A program made the position numbers and the translations under genes. The notes beneath the pieces were generated by a model. The model was not told the origin of the DNA. It ran no database searches and saw only the letters and a program-made list of their open reading frames with translations. 64,000 bases of DNA, taken from assembly GCF_001854765.1 (NCBI RefSeq), contig NZ_LJJE01000013.1, positions 40,771 through 104,770 of the forward strand, given 5' to 3'. This DNA comes from Vibrio sonorensis. GTDB taxonomy: Bacteria > Pseudomonadota > Gammaproteobacteria > Enterobacterales > Vibrionaceae. Shown here piece by piece: positions 36,877 to 46,626 of the stretch. Position 1 is the first letter of the stretch; every line of letters starts with the position of its first letter.

Positions 36877-36922
36877 GTTTGCATAGCATCCAATATTTAT
36901 CGGAAAAATAGTTGCCTTAAAA

Positions 36923-36938
36923 TGGCATACTCTTTGCA
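36923..36938 (+). promoter_or_regulatory. Sigma-54 promoter of the fliE operon
   Basis: TGGCATACTCTTTGCA has GG, ten bases, GC, and close matches to TGGCAC-N5-TTGCA in both elements. It lies about 50 bases before the fliE start. Confidence 0.85.
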
Positions 36939-36988
36939 GCATTAAGTATACGTAAATAGCAAAAGTCAAAGTGTTGACATCAGAGGTT

Positions 36989-37303
36989 ATGATGAGAGTT
37001 GATGGATTTCAGGGTGAGATGCAAGCGATGATGCTTGAAGCAACAAACTCCCAACCTGCAGCGACAGGCCAGAAAGTTGGTGCTGATTTTGGCGATATGC
37101 TCAGCAAAGCCATCAACAACGTAAACAGCTTGTCAAAAACCTCAAGTGATCTCCAAATGCGCTTTGACCGCGGTGATCAAGACGTTTCACTTTCCGACGT
37201 AATGATTGCAAGAAACAAATCGAGCGTTGCTTTTGAAGCAACCATTCAGGTGCGCAACAAGCTTGTAGAAGCGTACAAAGAACTGATGAACATGCCGGTA
37301 TAA
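36989..37303 (+). CDS. fliE: Flagellar hook-basal body protein FliE
   Basis: This protein of about 104 residues forms the junction between MS-ring and rod. It has the family features FGDMLSKAINNVNSLSKTSS and the C-terminal helix IQVRNKLVEAYKELMNMPV. Two consecutive ATGs at 36989 and 36992 are candidate starts; an in-frame GTG at 36971 is less likely. It starts the fliEFGHIJ run behind a sigma-54 promoter. Confidence 0.92.
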   Translation: MMRVDGFQGEMQAMMLEATNSQPAATGQKVGADFGDMLSKAINNVNSLSKTSSDLQMRFDRGDQDVSLSDVMIARNKSSVAFEATIQVRNKLVEAYKELMNMPV

Positions 37304-37317
37304 TTTAGGTAACTCCA

Positions 37318-39072
37318 GTGGCAGAGCAAAATCAATCAACCGATCTGGCAGTAACTGATACTCCTACTGATGGCGGAGCACTTGTTTCTTCTTCACCAGA
37401 GGTCGATCTAGATACGCAGAATCCAGATATCGATGAGAAAAGCAGTAGCAAACTCGATTTTGCAGTGGGCGATTTAGACCTATTGCGTCAAGTGGTACTG
37501 GTACTCTCAATTTCAATCTGTGTGGCACTAATCGTGATGCTGTTTTTTTGGGTAAAAGAGCCCGAAATGCGTCCATTAGGTGCTTATGATACCGAAGAAC
37601 TCATCCCCGTTCTCGATTATCTAGATCAGCAAAAGCAAGAATATAAACTGGAAGGTAATACCATCCACGTACCAACCAGCGACTATAACAGTTTGAAACT
37701 TAATATGGTTCGGGCTGGGCTAAACCAAGAGCGTCAAGCTGGCGATGAAATCCTACTTCAAGACATGGGTTTTGGTGTATCTCAGCGTCTAGAACAAGAG
37801 CGTTTAAAGCTAAGCCGAGAACGTCAACTTTCAAAAGCTATCGAAGAGATGAAGCAAGTGCGCAAAGCACGAGTATTGCTCGCTCTTCCAAAGCAGAGTG
37901 TATTTGTTCGCCACAACCAAGAAGCGTCAGCATCCGTCTTTTTAACTCTTCGCACTGGAACTACACTTAAGCAAGAAGAAGTGGATTCGGTTGTAGACAT
38001 GGTGGCGAGTGCTGTTCCGGGAATGAAACCGAGCAAAATTACAGTGACGGATCAACACGGTCGCTTGTTGAGCTCAGGTTCTCAAGATCCAGCGTCAGCA
38101 GCACGACGTAAAGAACACGAACTGGAGCGCAAACAAGAACAAGCGCTTAGAGACAAAATTGACTCAGTATTGATCCCTATTTTGGGTTTTGGTAACTACA
38201 CGGCTCAAGTCGATATTCAGCTTGATTTCAGTGCTGTTGAGCAGACCCGTAAATCTTTTGACCCCAATACACCGTCAACCCGAAGCGAGTACACATTAGA
38301 AGACTATAATAACGGTAACGTCGTGGCTGGCGTACCGGGAGCGTTGAGTAATCAACCTCCAGCCGATGCTTCTATTCCACAAGATGTGGCGCAAATGAAA
38401 GACGGCAGTTTGATGGGCCAAGGTTCAGTGCACAAAGAAGCGACTCGTAACTACGAACTTGATACAACGATCAGTCATGAACGTCGTCAAACAGGCGTGG
38501 TTAACAGACAAACCGTTGCAGTAGCCATTAAGAATCGAGCGATCACAAATCCTGAAACAGGGGAAACGACCTATCAACCTTTAACAGATGCGGAGCTAAA
38601 CTCAATCCGCCAAGTATTGGTCGGCGCGGTTGGCTTTGATGAATTAAGAGGTGATCTGCTCAATGTACTTAGCATGCAGTTTGCTGAGCCAGAAGTTGAA
38701 CAGATTGCGGAAGTGCCCATTTGGGAGCATCCAAACTTCAACGATTGGATTCGTTGGTTTGCAAGTGCCATAGTCATTATTGTCGTTGTCCTCGTACTGG
38801 TTCGCCCTGCGATGAAGAAATTGCTCAACCCAGCTACGGATGAGGACGAAGATCAACTGTACGGTCCAGATGGATTGCCTATTGGGGTAGATGGAGAAAC
38901 AAGTCTTATCGGTGGAGACATGGATGGCGGCGAGCTGTTCGAGTTTGGCTCCACTATCGACTTGCCAAATCTACATAAAGATGAAGACGTGCTGAAGGCG
39001 GTCCGTGCCCTAGTGGCGAACGAACCAGAACTCGCAGCTCAAGTAGTGAAGAATTGGGTGGAAGATGCCTAA
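37318..39072 (+). CDS. fliF: Flagellar MS-ring protein FliF
   Basis: This 584-residue inner-membrane ring protein is the platform for export gate and C-ring. A long Asp/Ser-rich N-terminal tail precedes the first membrane segment (VVLVLSISICVALIVMLFFW, about residues 57-77). A ring-building motif region (EYKLEGNTIHVPTSDYNSL) and the second segment (WFASAIVIIVVVLVLVRPAM) follow. The C-terminal tail (EDVLKAVRALVANEPELAAQ, VVKNWVEDA) binds FliG. The start is GTG. The stop overlaps the fliG start by 8 bases. Confidence 0.95.
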   Translation: MAEQNQSTDLAVTDTPTDGGALVSSSPEVDLDTQNPDIDEKSSSKLDFAVGDLDLLRQVVLVLSISICVALIVMLFFWVKEPEMRPLGAYDTEELIPVLDYLDQQKQEYKLEGNTIHVPTSDYNSLKLNMVRAGLNQERQAGDEILLQDMGFGVSQRLEQERLKLSRERQLSKAIEEMKQVRKARVLLALPKQSVFVRHNQEASASVFLTLRTGTTLKQEEVDSVVDMVASAVPGMKPSKITVTDQHGRLLSSGSQDPASAARRKEHELERKQEQALRDKIDSVLIPILGFGNYTAQVDIQLDFSAVEQTRKSFDPNTPSTRSEYTLEDYNNGNVVAGVPGALSNQPPADASIPQDVAQMKDGSLMGQGSVHKEATRNYELDTTISHERRQTGVVNRQTVAVAIKNRAITNPETGETTYQPLTDAELNSIRQVLVGAVGFDELRGDLLNVLSMQFAEPEVEQIAEVPIWEHPNFNDWIRWFASAIVIIVVVLVLVRPAMKKLLNPATDEDEDQLYGPDGLPIGVDGETSLIGGDMDGGELFEFGSTIDLPNLHKDEDVLKAVRALVANEPELAAQVVKNWVEDA

Positions 39073-40120
39073 CGATATTGTACCGAAAGAAGAGGGCGGT
39101 GAGGTTATTGAATCCACCGTCGATATTTCAGCGATTCCCGGTGAAGAGAAAGCGGCTATCTTATTGCTCAGTCTAAATGAGGAAGATGCCGCGGGCATCA
39201 TTCGCCACTTAGAACCAAAGCAAGTTCAGCGCGTCGGTAGTGCAATGGCACGAGCGGCAGATCTTAGTCAAGACAAAGTGGGTGCCGTTCACCGTGCTTT
39301 TCTAGAAGACATTCAGAAATACACCAATATTGGTATGGGCAGTGAAGACTTTATGCGCAATGCCCTAGTCGCGGCTCTTGGTGAAGACAAAGCGAACAAC
39401 TTGGTTGACCAAATCCTATTGGGTACTGGTTCCAAAGGTTTGGATTCACTGAAATGGATGGATCCACGTCAGGTTGCCAGTATCATAATCAACGAGCACC
39501 CTCAGATTCAAACCATTGTACTCTCTTACTTAGAGCCAGATCAGTCTGCGGAAATTTTATCTCAGTTTGCCGAGCGCGATCGCCTCGACCTTATGATGCG
39601 AATTGCCAACCTAGAAGAGGTTCAGCCTTCGGCACTAGCCGAGCTAAACGAAATCATGGAGAAGCAGTTTGCTGGTCAGGCGGGTGCACAAGCAGCCAAG
39701 ATTGGTGGCCTGAAAGCGGCTGCGGAGATTATGAACTACATGGACAACAACGTCGAAGGCGTCTTGATGGAGCAAATCCGAGATCAAGACGAAGATATGG
39801 CGACGCAGATCCAAGATCTTATGTTCGTATTCGAAAACCTTATCGAAGTGGACGATCAAGGTATTCAGAAGCTGCTTCGCGATGTGCCACAAGATGTCTT
39901 GCAGCGTGCGCTTAAAGGTGCCGATGATGGCTTGCGAGATAAGATATTCAAGAACATGTCTAAACGCGCAGCTGAGATGATGAAAGACGATTTGGAAGCT
40001 ATGCCTCCAATCAAGGTTTCCGATGTGGAAGCAGCGCAAAAAGAAGTGCTTGCCATTGCAAGACGAATGGCCGACAACGGAGAACTCATGTTGTCTGGTG
40101 GTGCAGACGAGTTCTTGTAA
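39065..40120 (+). CDS. fliG: Flagellar motor switch protein FliG
   Basis: This 351-residue C-ring protein contacts FliF, FliM and the stator. The N-terminal FliF-binding domain begins GEEKAAILLLSLNEEDA. The middle domain has the EHPQIQTIVLSYL (EHPQ) motif. The C-terminal domain has the charged ridge IEVDDQGIQKLLRDV, which interacts with PomA in Vibrio sodium-driven motors. Its start lies within the end of fliF. Confidence 0.96.
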   Translation: MPNDIVPKEEGGEVIESTVDISAIPGEEKAAILLLSLNEEDAAGIIRHLEPKQVQRVGSAMARAADLSQDKVGAVHRAFLEDIQKYTNIGMGSEDFMRNALVAALGEDKANNLVDQILLGTGSKGLDSLKWMDPRQVASIIINEHPQIQTIVLSYLEPDQSAEILSQFAERDRLDLMMRIANLEEVQPSALAELNEIMEKQFAGQAGAQAAKIGGLKAAAEIMNYMDNNVEGVLMEQIRDQDEDMATQIQDLMFVFENLIEVDDQGIQKLLRDVPQDVLQRALKGADDGLRDKIFKNMSKRAAEMMKDDLEAMPPIKVSDVEAAQKEVLAIARRMADNGELMLSGGADEFL

Positions 40121-40162
40121 TCAAACCTTGATTTTAATAGAACAGTAAAGATTGAGATTGGT

Positions 40163-40966
40163 ATGACGACAGAACGAAAACGCGGCTTTTTAAGACCCAG
40201 TGAAGAAGTGACAGTGGAAGATGCACAGCGCTGGGGGCTGCCAGATTATACCGATGAAACCAATCAGCAAGCGAAAGAAACGGCGCTTAACTACGATCCG
40301 GGTTGGATGCCGACGTTTGAAGAGACGCAAACGGAAGAAGCGCCTAAAGAGCTGACGGAAGAAGAAATAGAGCTGATCAAGCAGCAGGCCTATCAAGAAG
40401 GTATGCTACAAGGCCAAGAAGCTGGTTTTAAGCAAGGTTATGAAAAAGGTAAGCAACAGGGTCTTGAAGAAGGTCATGCCGAAGGCTTGGAGTCAGGTAA
40501 GCTAGAAGGTGTTGCCGCGGGCCAAGAGTTTATTCAAGAACAGGTAAACACCTTTATTAACCTCGCCAACCAGTTTGCCCAACCCTTAGAGTTAATGAAT
40601 GCTCAGGTTGAAAAGCAGTTAGTAGACATGGTTCTGACCTTAACGAGAGAAGTGATTCACGTCGAGGCGCAAACCAATCCACAAGTCATTCTCGATACGA
40701 TTAAAGAGTCGGTAGAGGCTCTGCCGATCTCAGGTCACCAGATCACCCTGAAACTCCACCCCGATGACGTAGAAATCATACGCTCGTCCTACGGTGATGA
40801 GCAACTTTCGTTTAGAAACTGGACCTTGGTTGGTGAACCAGCGCTTAACCGCGCAGATGTTCAAATCGAAGCGGGAGAGTCGAAGGTCGACTATCGCATA
40901 GAAGATCGCATTCGCACCGTTCTACAGAGCTTTTGTGGTGTTAACCGACATCAAGGTGGCGAGTAA
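40163..40966 (+). CDS. fliH: Flagellar assembly protein FliH
   Basis: This 267-residue FliH regulates the FliI ATPase and links it to the C-ring. The N-terminal part is acidic. A repeated GxxxG helical tract ([19 protein letters not shown], then [18 protein letters not shown]), typical of FliH, runs through about residues 85-120. The C-terminal domain ([28 protein letters not shown]) resembles stalk subunits of ATP synthases. Its stop overlaps the fliI start by one base (TAATG). Confidence 0.93.
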   Translation: MTTERKRGFLRPSEEVTVEDAQRWGLPDYTDETNQQAKETALNYDPGWMPTFEETQTEEAPKELTEEEIELIKQQAYQEGMLQGQEAGFKQGYEKGKQQGLEEGHAEGLESGKLEGVAAGQEFIQEQVNTFINLANQFAQPLELMNAQVEKQLVDMVLTLTREVIHVEAQTNPQVILDTIKESVEALPISGHQITLKLHPDDVEIIRSSYGDEQLSFRNWTLVGEPALNRADVQIEAGESKVDYRIEDRIRTVLQSFCGVNRHQGGE

Positions 40967-42288
40967 TGTTAGAGCTGGCCCAGAGATTAGGACAGTACAA
41001 AACTCAAGGGCTAACCTGTCGGCCAGTTGCTTCCGGCCGATTGGTGCGCGTGGTAGGACTGACATTGGAAGCGACAGGCTGCAGAGCACCAGTTGGTAGC
41101 CAGTGCAAGGTCGAAACTATGCACGGCGCCATAGATGCCGAGGTGGTCGGTTTTTCTGGCGACAGCCTATTTTTGATGCCAAGTGAGCAGATTAGCGGCA
41201 TTCTTCCCGGTGCCAAAGTCACTCCAATTACTGGAGAAGCAGGCCTACCAGTTGGTATGGAACTGCTTGGACGGGTAATTGATGGTGTAGGTAACCCCCT
41301 TGATGGACTTGGACCTATCTATACGGAAAAACGTGCCTCATTTAACGCAGAGCCAATTAACCCCCTTGCGCGAAAGCCCATTTCAGAGCCTTTAGATGTG
41401 GGTATTAAAGCGATCAATGGCATGTTAACGGTGGGTAAAGGACAGCGTATTGGTTTATTTGCAGGTTCTGGTGTGGGTAAATCCGTTACCTTGGGAATGA
41501 TGACGCGAGGAACGACAGCTCAAGTCGTGGTTGTTGGCTTAATTGGTGAGCGTGGTCGAGAAGTTAAAGAATTTATCGAAGAGATATTGGGCGTAGATGG
41601 TAGACAGCGTTCCGTGGTGGTAGCAGCACCTGCTGACTCGTCTCCTTTGATGCGTCTAAAAGGTTGCCAAACCGCGTTAACTATTGCGGAGTATTTTAGA
41701 GACCAAGGTTTAGACGTACTACTTTTGATGGACTCACTAACGCGTTTTGCTCAGGCTCAACGCGAAATAGCGCTATCTGTAGGCGAACCTCCTGCCACTA
41801 AAGGTTATCCACCCTCCGTATTTGCTAAGCTTCCAGCGCTTGTTGAGCGAGCGGGTAATGGCGACGAAAATCAGGGCTCGATTACGGCATTTTTTACTGT
41901 TCTAACAGAAGGTGATGATCTACAAGATCCTATTGCTGATGCCTCCCGAGCAATATTGGATGGTCATGTGGTGCTCTCCCGTGAGCTTGCCGATGCGGGC
42001 CACTATCCGGCTATTGACGTTGAGAAGTCCGTTAGTCGTGTTATGCCACAGATCACTAGTGAAGAGCATATGTTGATGTCAAAAGCGGTACGACAAGTAC
42101 TCTCTGTCTGCCGTAAAAATCAAGACTTGGTTTCAATCGGTGCTTATAAGCCAGGCTCAGACCCCGCCATTGACGGGGCGTTTACAATTAAGCCTAAGCT
42201 AGACGCGTATTTGCAACAAGGAATGAAAGAAAGTGTTCCCTATGAAATGTGCGTAAACATGCTAGGCCAGATGCTGCAAAGTGATTAG
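40966..42288 (+). CDS. fliI: Flagellar export ATPase FliI
   Basis: This 440-residue F1-beta-like ATPase powers substrate release for type III export. Walker A is [11 protein letters not shown] near residue 165; Walker B is in [18 protein letters not shown]. The conserved [16 protein letters not shown] segment reads [13 protein letters not shown]. Family length is normal. It is translationally coupled to fliH and followed six bases later by fliJ. Confidence 0.97.
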   Translation: MLELAQRLGQYKTQGLTCRPVASGRLVRVVGLTLEATGCRAPVGSQCKVETMHGAIDAEVVGFSGDSLFLMPSEQISGILPGAKVTPITGEAGLPVGMELLGRVIDGVGNPLDGLGPIYTEKRASFNAEPINPLARKPISEPLDVGIKAINGMLTVGKGQRIGLFAGSGVGKSVTLGMMTRGTTAQVVVVGLIGERGREVKEFIEEILGVDGRQRSVVVAAPADSSPLMRLKGCQTALTIAEYFRDQGLDVLLLMDSLTRFAQAQREIALSVGEPPATKGYPPSVFAKLPALVERAGNGDENQGSITAFFTVLTEGDDLQDPIADASRAILDGHVVLSRELADAGHYPAIDVEKSVSRVMPQITSEEHMLMSKAVRQVLSVCRKNQDLVSIGAYKPGSDPAIDGAFTIKPKLDAYLQQGMKESVPYEMCVNMLGQMLQSD

Positions 42289-42294
42289 TAGATT

Positions 42295-42735
42295 ATGGAA
42301 AACGCTTTAGAGTTCTTATTAGAGCAGTCACAAGATCAGGAGCACCAAGCAGTATTGGCGTTAAACAAAGCGCGCAGTGAGCTTGAAGATTACTATACGC
42401 AACTAAAGCAGATTGAACAGTATCGGTTAGATTACTGCAATCAGTTGGTGGAAAGAGGAAAATCAGGACTGACTGCAAGCGAATATACTCACCTAAATCG
42501 ATTTCTTACTACATTAGATGAAACCCTTTCCAAGCAAAAGCAAGCAGAAGACCATTTTAAGGACCAAGTGGAGAACTGCGAACAGCACTGGCTCGACATT
42601 CGAAAACAGAGACGTTCTTATGAATGGCTAATGGAAAAAAAGCGCACTGAAAAACAGAAACTGGCTGATGCGCGTGAGCAAAAAGAGCTTGATGAGCTAT
42701 CCACTATTCAGTTTAGTCGTCGTAAACCCATCTAA
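42295..42735 (+). CDS. fliJ: Flagellar export protein FliJ
   Basis: This 146-residue coiled-coil protein is the central stalk-like subunit that links the FliI hexamer to the export gate FlhA. Almost the whole sequence is helical and charged (QDQEHQAVLALNKARSELED, LDIRKQRRSYEWLMEKKR). It ends the fliEFGHIJ run; fliK follows behind its own sigma-54 promoter. Confidence 0.92.
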   Translation: MENALEFLLEQSQDQEHQAVLALNKARSELEDYYTQLKQIEQYRLDYCNQLVERGKSGLTASEYTHLNRFLTTLDETLSKQKQAEDHFKDQVENCEQHWLDIRKQRRSYEWLMEKKRTEKQKLADAREQKELDELSTIQFSRRKPI

Positions 42736-42756
42736 CCTCCTTTCCTTAATTATACT

Positions 42757-42772
42757 TGGCGCACTTTTTGCA
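42757..42772 (+). promoter_or_regulatory. Sigma-54 promoter of the fliK operon
   Basis: TGGCGCACTTTTTGCA has GG, exactly ten bases, GC, with close matches in both elements. It lies 60 bases before the fliK start. Confidence 0.87.
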
Positions 42773-42831
42773 CATTAGGTTAACAACAACTTTATCAAAC
42801 AACATGTGGTGAATGCTTGCCACCTGCCTAA

Positions 42832-44871
42832 ATGAGTGACGCCTGTATGAACATTAATTTATCTCCGTCCAATGAAAGCAGCAAAGTAGCCTCGGTCTCA
42901 GGTAGTGAGGTTATTCCAGAGGGTAATGAAATTAGCGAAGCAGAAGAATCGGGTGGTTTTTTTGCTAAGCTAGCCGCGCTTATTAAAGGTGAATCCTCGC
43001 CTGAGAAAGCGCAAGGTAGTACGGAAGCTGATAGCGAGGGTGAGGCGGTAAAAGTCAGTGCAGAGAGCACAGACGCACTGCTCAAAGTCGGTGACGGAGA
43101 AGTGTCTGAAGAAGGTGAAGTTGTCAGCACAGATGACACCGGCGACGAAGTGAAAGTAGCGACAACAGACGGTGATAATCCCGCCGTCAAAGCAAAAGGT
43201 TCTGAAGATGGAGAACCAGATGATGCGAAAAAACTGATTTCAGAAAACGAAGAACTACTCGGTCGATTAAACGAATCTAGCAAAGCGCTCCAGCCAAAAG
43301 ACGGCAATGCGTTGCCTCAGGAGCAAGAAAAGCTCACCGGAGACCAGACGCCGAAGTCTAAAGATGGTGAAGAGGCTGTGGCTGCAAATGCAAAAACTTC
43401 GACTCAACAAGCACTGAGTGAAGAAGATGTAGCCAAGGTAGCCAAAGTAGCCAAAGTTGAAGGTGGAGAGCAACCTTTAGTAGAAAGTGAAAAAGTCGCG
43501 ACTAAAGCTGTCAGTAAAGAGGTCGAAGTTCCGGATGCGGCTAAACCTTTTGTACAAAAAGAAGAGGCAAAAACACCTAAATTGGCCGAGCAAGCCGCTT
43601 CTGAGGGTGAGTCCAAGGATACTAAAGCGGCGTTGGCAGGCGGGGCTGCGGGAGCTTCTGCGGCAGTTGTAGCGTCTAATCAAGATGCGCTACCCGAAGG
43701 CGAAGCAGTTGGTGAGCAAAAGGTGGTGCAAGGCGATTCTACTCAAGTCAAAGCCCAATCTATAGAAGCTTCCGATGCTGAACAGGCTGCGCTGGTAACT
43801 GAAAAATCAACGGACTCAGAAATCAAAGCACCAGTCGATGAAAGTGACACTCCGGTTGTTCAAGCGGTAGGAGCGGCAGTGGCAACTCCTGCGATAGCTC
43901 AGAGCGCAACTGAAGCAGGTGTTGCAAGTTCAGTGGCTGCTTCAGGCACTGCGGCGGGAGTGGCAGCGGCAGGTGTGGTTGCAGCAGCGATCCCGTGGTC
44001 AAATGGTGACGTTGAGCAAGACCCAGAACTTTTGGTGGCTGAAGGAAAACAAAAGATACCGCAAGCCCCCGTTGCTCAATCCGTACAGCAGGCGGTAGCG
44101 TCTTCTCAGCAAGCGAGTTTGATGGCACAAGGGATGCCAGTTGCTGACAAGGCTAACCCTATGATCGCTCAAATGAATGATTTCTCGGTGGCACAGGCGA
44201 TGCCTGCTTTTAATCCCGCTTCTACTGCCGCTAGTGAAAAAGCGATGCTTCAAGCCGCAATGGGTATGAAGGCAGCAGCCGGCCTAGGAAAAATGACCAG
44301 CGCCGAGAATAAATCGAGCGGTGTGCAATCAGCCGCGGAAGCAAATTTTGCCCAGCAGCTTTCCCAAGTTACCGGTCAAACGGCTCAGAATAGTGTTCAA
44401 GGACGAGTTGAACAAGCTATAGCCCAAACTCCTTTGCAAATGACGCGAAGTGATATTGCTGGTGAACAGTTAGCCGAACGCGTTCAAATGATGATGTCTA
44501 AAAATCTCAAAAATATAGATATTCGACTTGACCCACCAGAGCTAGGCCGTATGCAGATCCGTATGAACATCGGTGGTGACAACGCGACGGTTCACTTTAC
44601 GGTTGCAAACCAGCAAGCGAGGGATGTGATTGAACAATCTATGCCAAGGCTTCGAGAAATGTTGTCTCAGCAAGGTGTTCAACTTGGAGACACTTCAGTT
44701 CAGCAGCAGGCGCAAGGCCAACAGCAAAACCGATACGCGGGTGATGAACAAGGCAAAAGTGGTCAGGGGATAGGCAATCAGACCGCAGGGAATGAAGAAA
44801 ACCTTGAAGCGGACGTCAAACTTGATTTGAATGTTGCGACAAAGCGTGATGGAATCAGTTATTACGCTTAA
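42832..44871 (+). CDS. fliK: Flagellar hook-length control protein FliK
   Basis: FliK measures hook length and switches export from hook to filament proteins. This protein of 679 residues (674 from the second ATG) has a very long, acidic and Ala-rich N-terminal ruler region of low complexity (including three AKV units near residue 203). The compact C-terminal Flg_hook domain has LKNIDIRLDPPELGRMQIRM and QARDVIEQSMPRLREMLSQ. The ATG at 42847 (MNINLSPS) is a likely alternative start, since other Vibrio FliK proteins begin this way; neither ATG has a strong ribosome-binding site. The length is much above enteric FliK (about 375-405). Confidence 0.9.
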   Translation: MSDACMNINLSPSNESSKVASVSGSEVIPEGNEISEAEESGGFFAKLAALIKGESSPEKAQGSTEADSEGEAVKVSAESTDALLKVGDGEVSEEGEVVSTDDTGDEVKVATTDGDNPAVKAKGSEDGEPDDAKKLISENEELLGRLNESSKALQPKDGNALPQEQEKLTGDQTPKSKDGEEAVAANAKTSTQQALSEEDVAKVAKVAKVEGGEQPLVESEKVATKAVSKEVEVPDAAKPFVQKEEAKTPKLAEQAASEGESKDTKAALAGGAAGASAAVVASNQDALPEGEAVGEQKVVQGDSTQVKAQSIEASDAEQAALVTEKSTDSEIKAPVDESDTPVVQAVGAAVATPAIAQSATEAGVASSVAASGTAAGVAAAGVVAAAIPWSNGDVEQDPELLVAEGKQKIPQAPVAQSVQQAVASSQQASLMAQGMPVADKANPMIAQMNDFSVAQAMPAFNPASTAASEKAMLQAAMGMKAAAGLGKMTSAENKSSGVQSAAEANFAQQLSQVTGQTAQNSVQGRVEQAIAQTPLQMTRSDIAGEQLAERVQMMMSKNLKNIDIRLDPPELGRMQIRMNIGGDNATVHFTVANQQARDVIEQSMPRLREMLSQQGVQLGDTSVQQQAQGQQQNRYAGDEQGKSGQGIGNQTAGNEENLEADVKLDLNVATKRDGISYYA

Positions 44872-44900
44872 ACTGTATAGCAAAGTGACCTAAGGTGCGG

Positions 44901-44922
44901 TTTCAATAAGAATTTATTGAAA
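44901..44922. other. AT-rich hairpin between fliK and fliL
   Basis: A perfect 9-bp stem (44901-44909 with 44914-44922) with a GAAT loop and no T-run. The 177-base gap also holds two copies of TGCACTTAG (44988-44996 and 45007-45015). It may mark an RNA processing point or an internal promoter region; no clear promoter was found. Confidence 0.4.
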
Positions 44923-45048
44923 TTCTGACAGAGCGTTGATTTGAAAACCTAGTAAGTCTATGTTGAAAATAAGCGTCAGCGGTAATGTGCACTTAGATAG
45001 CACAACTGCACTTAGGCAGAATAAACGGAACAATTAGAGAAAGTAATC

Positions 45049-45543
45049 ATGGCAGATGAAGAAGTAGAATCTGAAGCTCCCAAAGGCAAAAGCAAACTGC
45101 TGATAATTATTATTGCGGTAGTCGTTCTGCTTGCAGTAGGCGGAGGTGCAGCTTTTTTCCTATTAGGCTCGGATGACACTGAAGAGTCAGAAGAAGTTCA
45201 ACAAGAGATGATGGTTCCGACTGACCCCGTTTCTTATGTAAACATTGCTCAGCCTTTCTTGTTTAATGTCACGGGTGATGAACGCGATCGCATGGTGCAG
45301 ATTAAAGTGCAGTTGATGGTTCGCGGAACGGAAAATGAAAACCTAGCGCGCTATCACTCTCCATTAGTTGAGAGTTCATTACTTAGCACATTTGCCTCAG
45401 CTACGGTTGAACAGCTCAGAACAGCAAATGGCCGCGTTGAGTTAAGAGATAAAGCGACAGAAGATATTAAAGCGAGTCTAACTCGGGCAGTTGGACAACC
45501 AGTGATCGAACGAGTGTTATTTACAGACTTTGTAATTCAGTAG
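45049..45543 (+). CDS. fliL: Flagellar basal body-associated protein FliL
   Basis: This 164-residue single-span inner-membrane protein (LLIIIIAVVVLLAVGGGAAFF) has a periplasmic stomatin-like domain (IAQPFLFNVTGDERDRMVQI, ATEDIKASLTRAVGQPV). It supports the stator around the motor, important under load in Vibrio. An AGAGAAAG site precedes the ATG. fliM begins eight bases after its stop. Confidence 0.94.
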   Translation: MADEEVESEAPKGKSKLLIIIIAVVVLLAVGGGAAFFLLGSDDTEESEEVQQEMMVPTDPVSYVNIAQPFLFNVTGDERDRMVQIKVQLMVRGTENENLARYHSPLVESSLLSTFASATVEQLRTANGRVELRDKATEDIKASLTRAVGQPVIERVLFTDFVIQ

Positions 45544-45550
45544 GTGAGCA

Positions 45551-46600
45551 GTGACCGATCTATTAAGCCAAGATGAAATTGACGCGCTCCTTCACGGTGT
45601 GGACGACGTTGATGACGTTGAAGAAGAGGAAGTAAGCTCCGCGCCCGGTGCGGTGGAGTTCGATTTCTCTTCTCAAGACCGCATCGTTCGTGGTCGAATG
45701 CCGACTCTGGAGCTGATTAACGAGCGTTTTGCGCGTCACTTGCGCATTAGCCTATTTAATATGCTTCGAAAAACTGCAGAAGTGTCGATCAACGGTGTGC
45801 AGATGATGAAGTTTGGTGAATACCAAAATACTCTGTACGTACCAACCAGCTTAAACATGGTTCGCTTTAGGCCTTTAAAAGGCACGGCGCTTGTTACCAT
45901 GGAAGCACGTCTCGTCTTTATTTTGGTTGAAAACTTCTTTGGTGGTGATGGTCGTTTCCACGCTCGAATTGAGGGTCGTGAGTTCACCCCAACTGAACGT
46001 CGTATTGTTCAGCTGTTGCTGAAGATAGTATTTGAGGATTACAAAGAAGCTTGGTCACCGGTTATGGGTGTCGAGTTTGAATACCTCGATTCTGAAGTTA
46101 ACCCGAGTATGGCAAACATTGTCAGCCCAACAGAAGTGATCGTGGTGAGTTCGTTCCACATCGAAGTCGATGGTGGTGGCGGTGATTTCCACGTTGTTAT
46201 GCCTTATTCCATGGTTGAACCTATTCGAGAACTTCTCGATGCAGGTGTGCAATCAGATAAGATGGAAACAGACGTGCGCTGGAGCACGGCACTTCGCGAA
46301 GAAATCATGGATGTGCCTGTTAACTTCCGTGTTAACTTGCTCGAACAAGATCTTTCTTTAAGAGATTTGATGGAGCTTCAAGCAGGTGACATCATCCCAA
46401 TTACTATGCCTGAAAACGCCACTATGTTTGTCGAAGAACTGCCCACCTATAGAGTGAAAATGGGTAAGTCAGGCGAGCATTTAGCAGTTCAGGTATCAGA
46501 AGAAATTAAGCGTCCGGATGTAGTTAAAACTGATATTGCATTCTTGGGCAAAGACGTCATCTCCGAGTTAGAGGAAGATGACGGAGAAATAGAAGATTAA
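45551..46600 (+). CDS. fliM: Flagellar motor switch protein FliM
   Basis: This 349-residue C-ring protein binds phosphorylated CheY through its N-terminal LLSQDEIDALLHG motif. The middle domain includes NMLRKTAEVSINGVQ and the conserved FFGGDGR. The C-terminal SpoA-like domain (LLEQDLSLRDLMELQAGDII) binds FliN. The start is GTG. Confidence 0.96.
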   Translation: MTDLLSQDEIDALLHGVDDVDDVEEEEVSSAPGAVEFDFSSQDRIVRGRMPTLELINERFARHLRISLFNMLRKTAEVSINGVQMMKFGEYQNTLYVPTSLNMVRFRPLKGTALVTMEARLVFILVENFFGGDGRFHARIEGREFTPTERRIVQLLLKIVFEDYKEAWSPVMGVEFEYLDSEVNPSMANIVSPTEVIVVSSFHIEVDGGGGDFHVVMPYSMVEPIRELLDAGVQSDKMETDVRWSTALREEIMDVPVNFRVNLLEQDLSLRDLMELQAGDIIPITMPENATMFVEELPTYRVKMGKSGEHLAVQVSEEIKRPDVVKTDIAFLGKDVISELEEDDGEIED

Positions 46601-46626
46601 GCGACAGTTAAAGTAGAGTAAAAAGT

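Noticed and set aside
42828..43307. Serine-rich minus-strand frame of 159 residues opposite fliK
   Set aside because: Antisense of the Glu/Asp-rich fliK region, without start signals.
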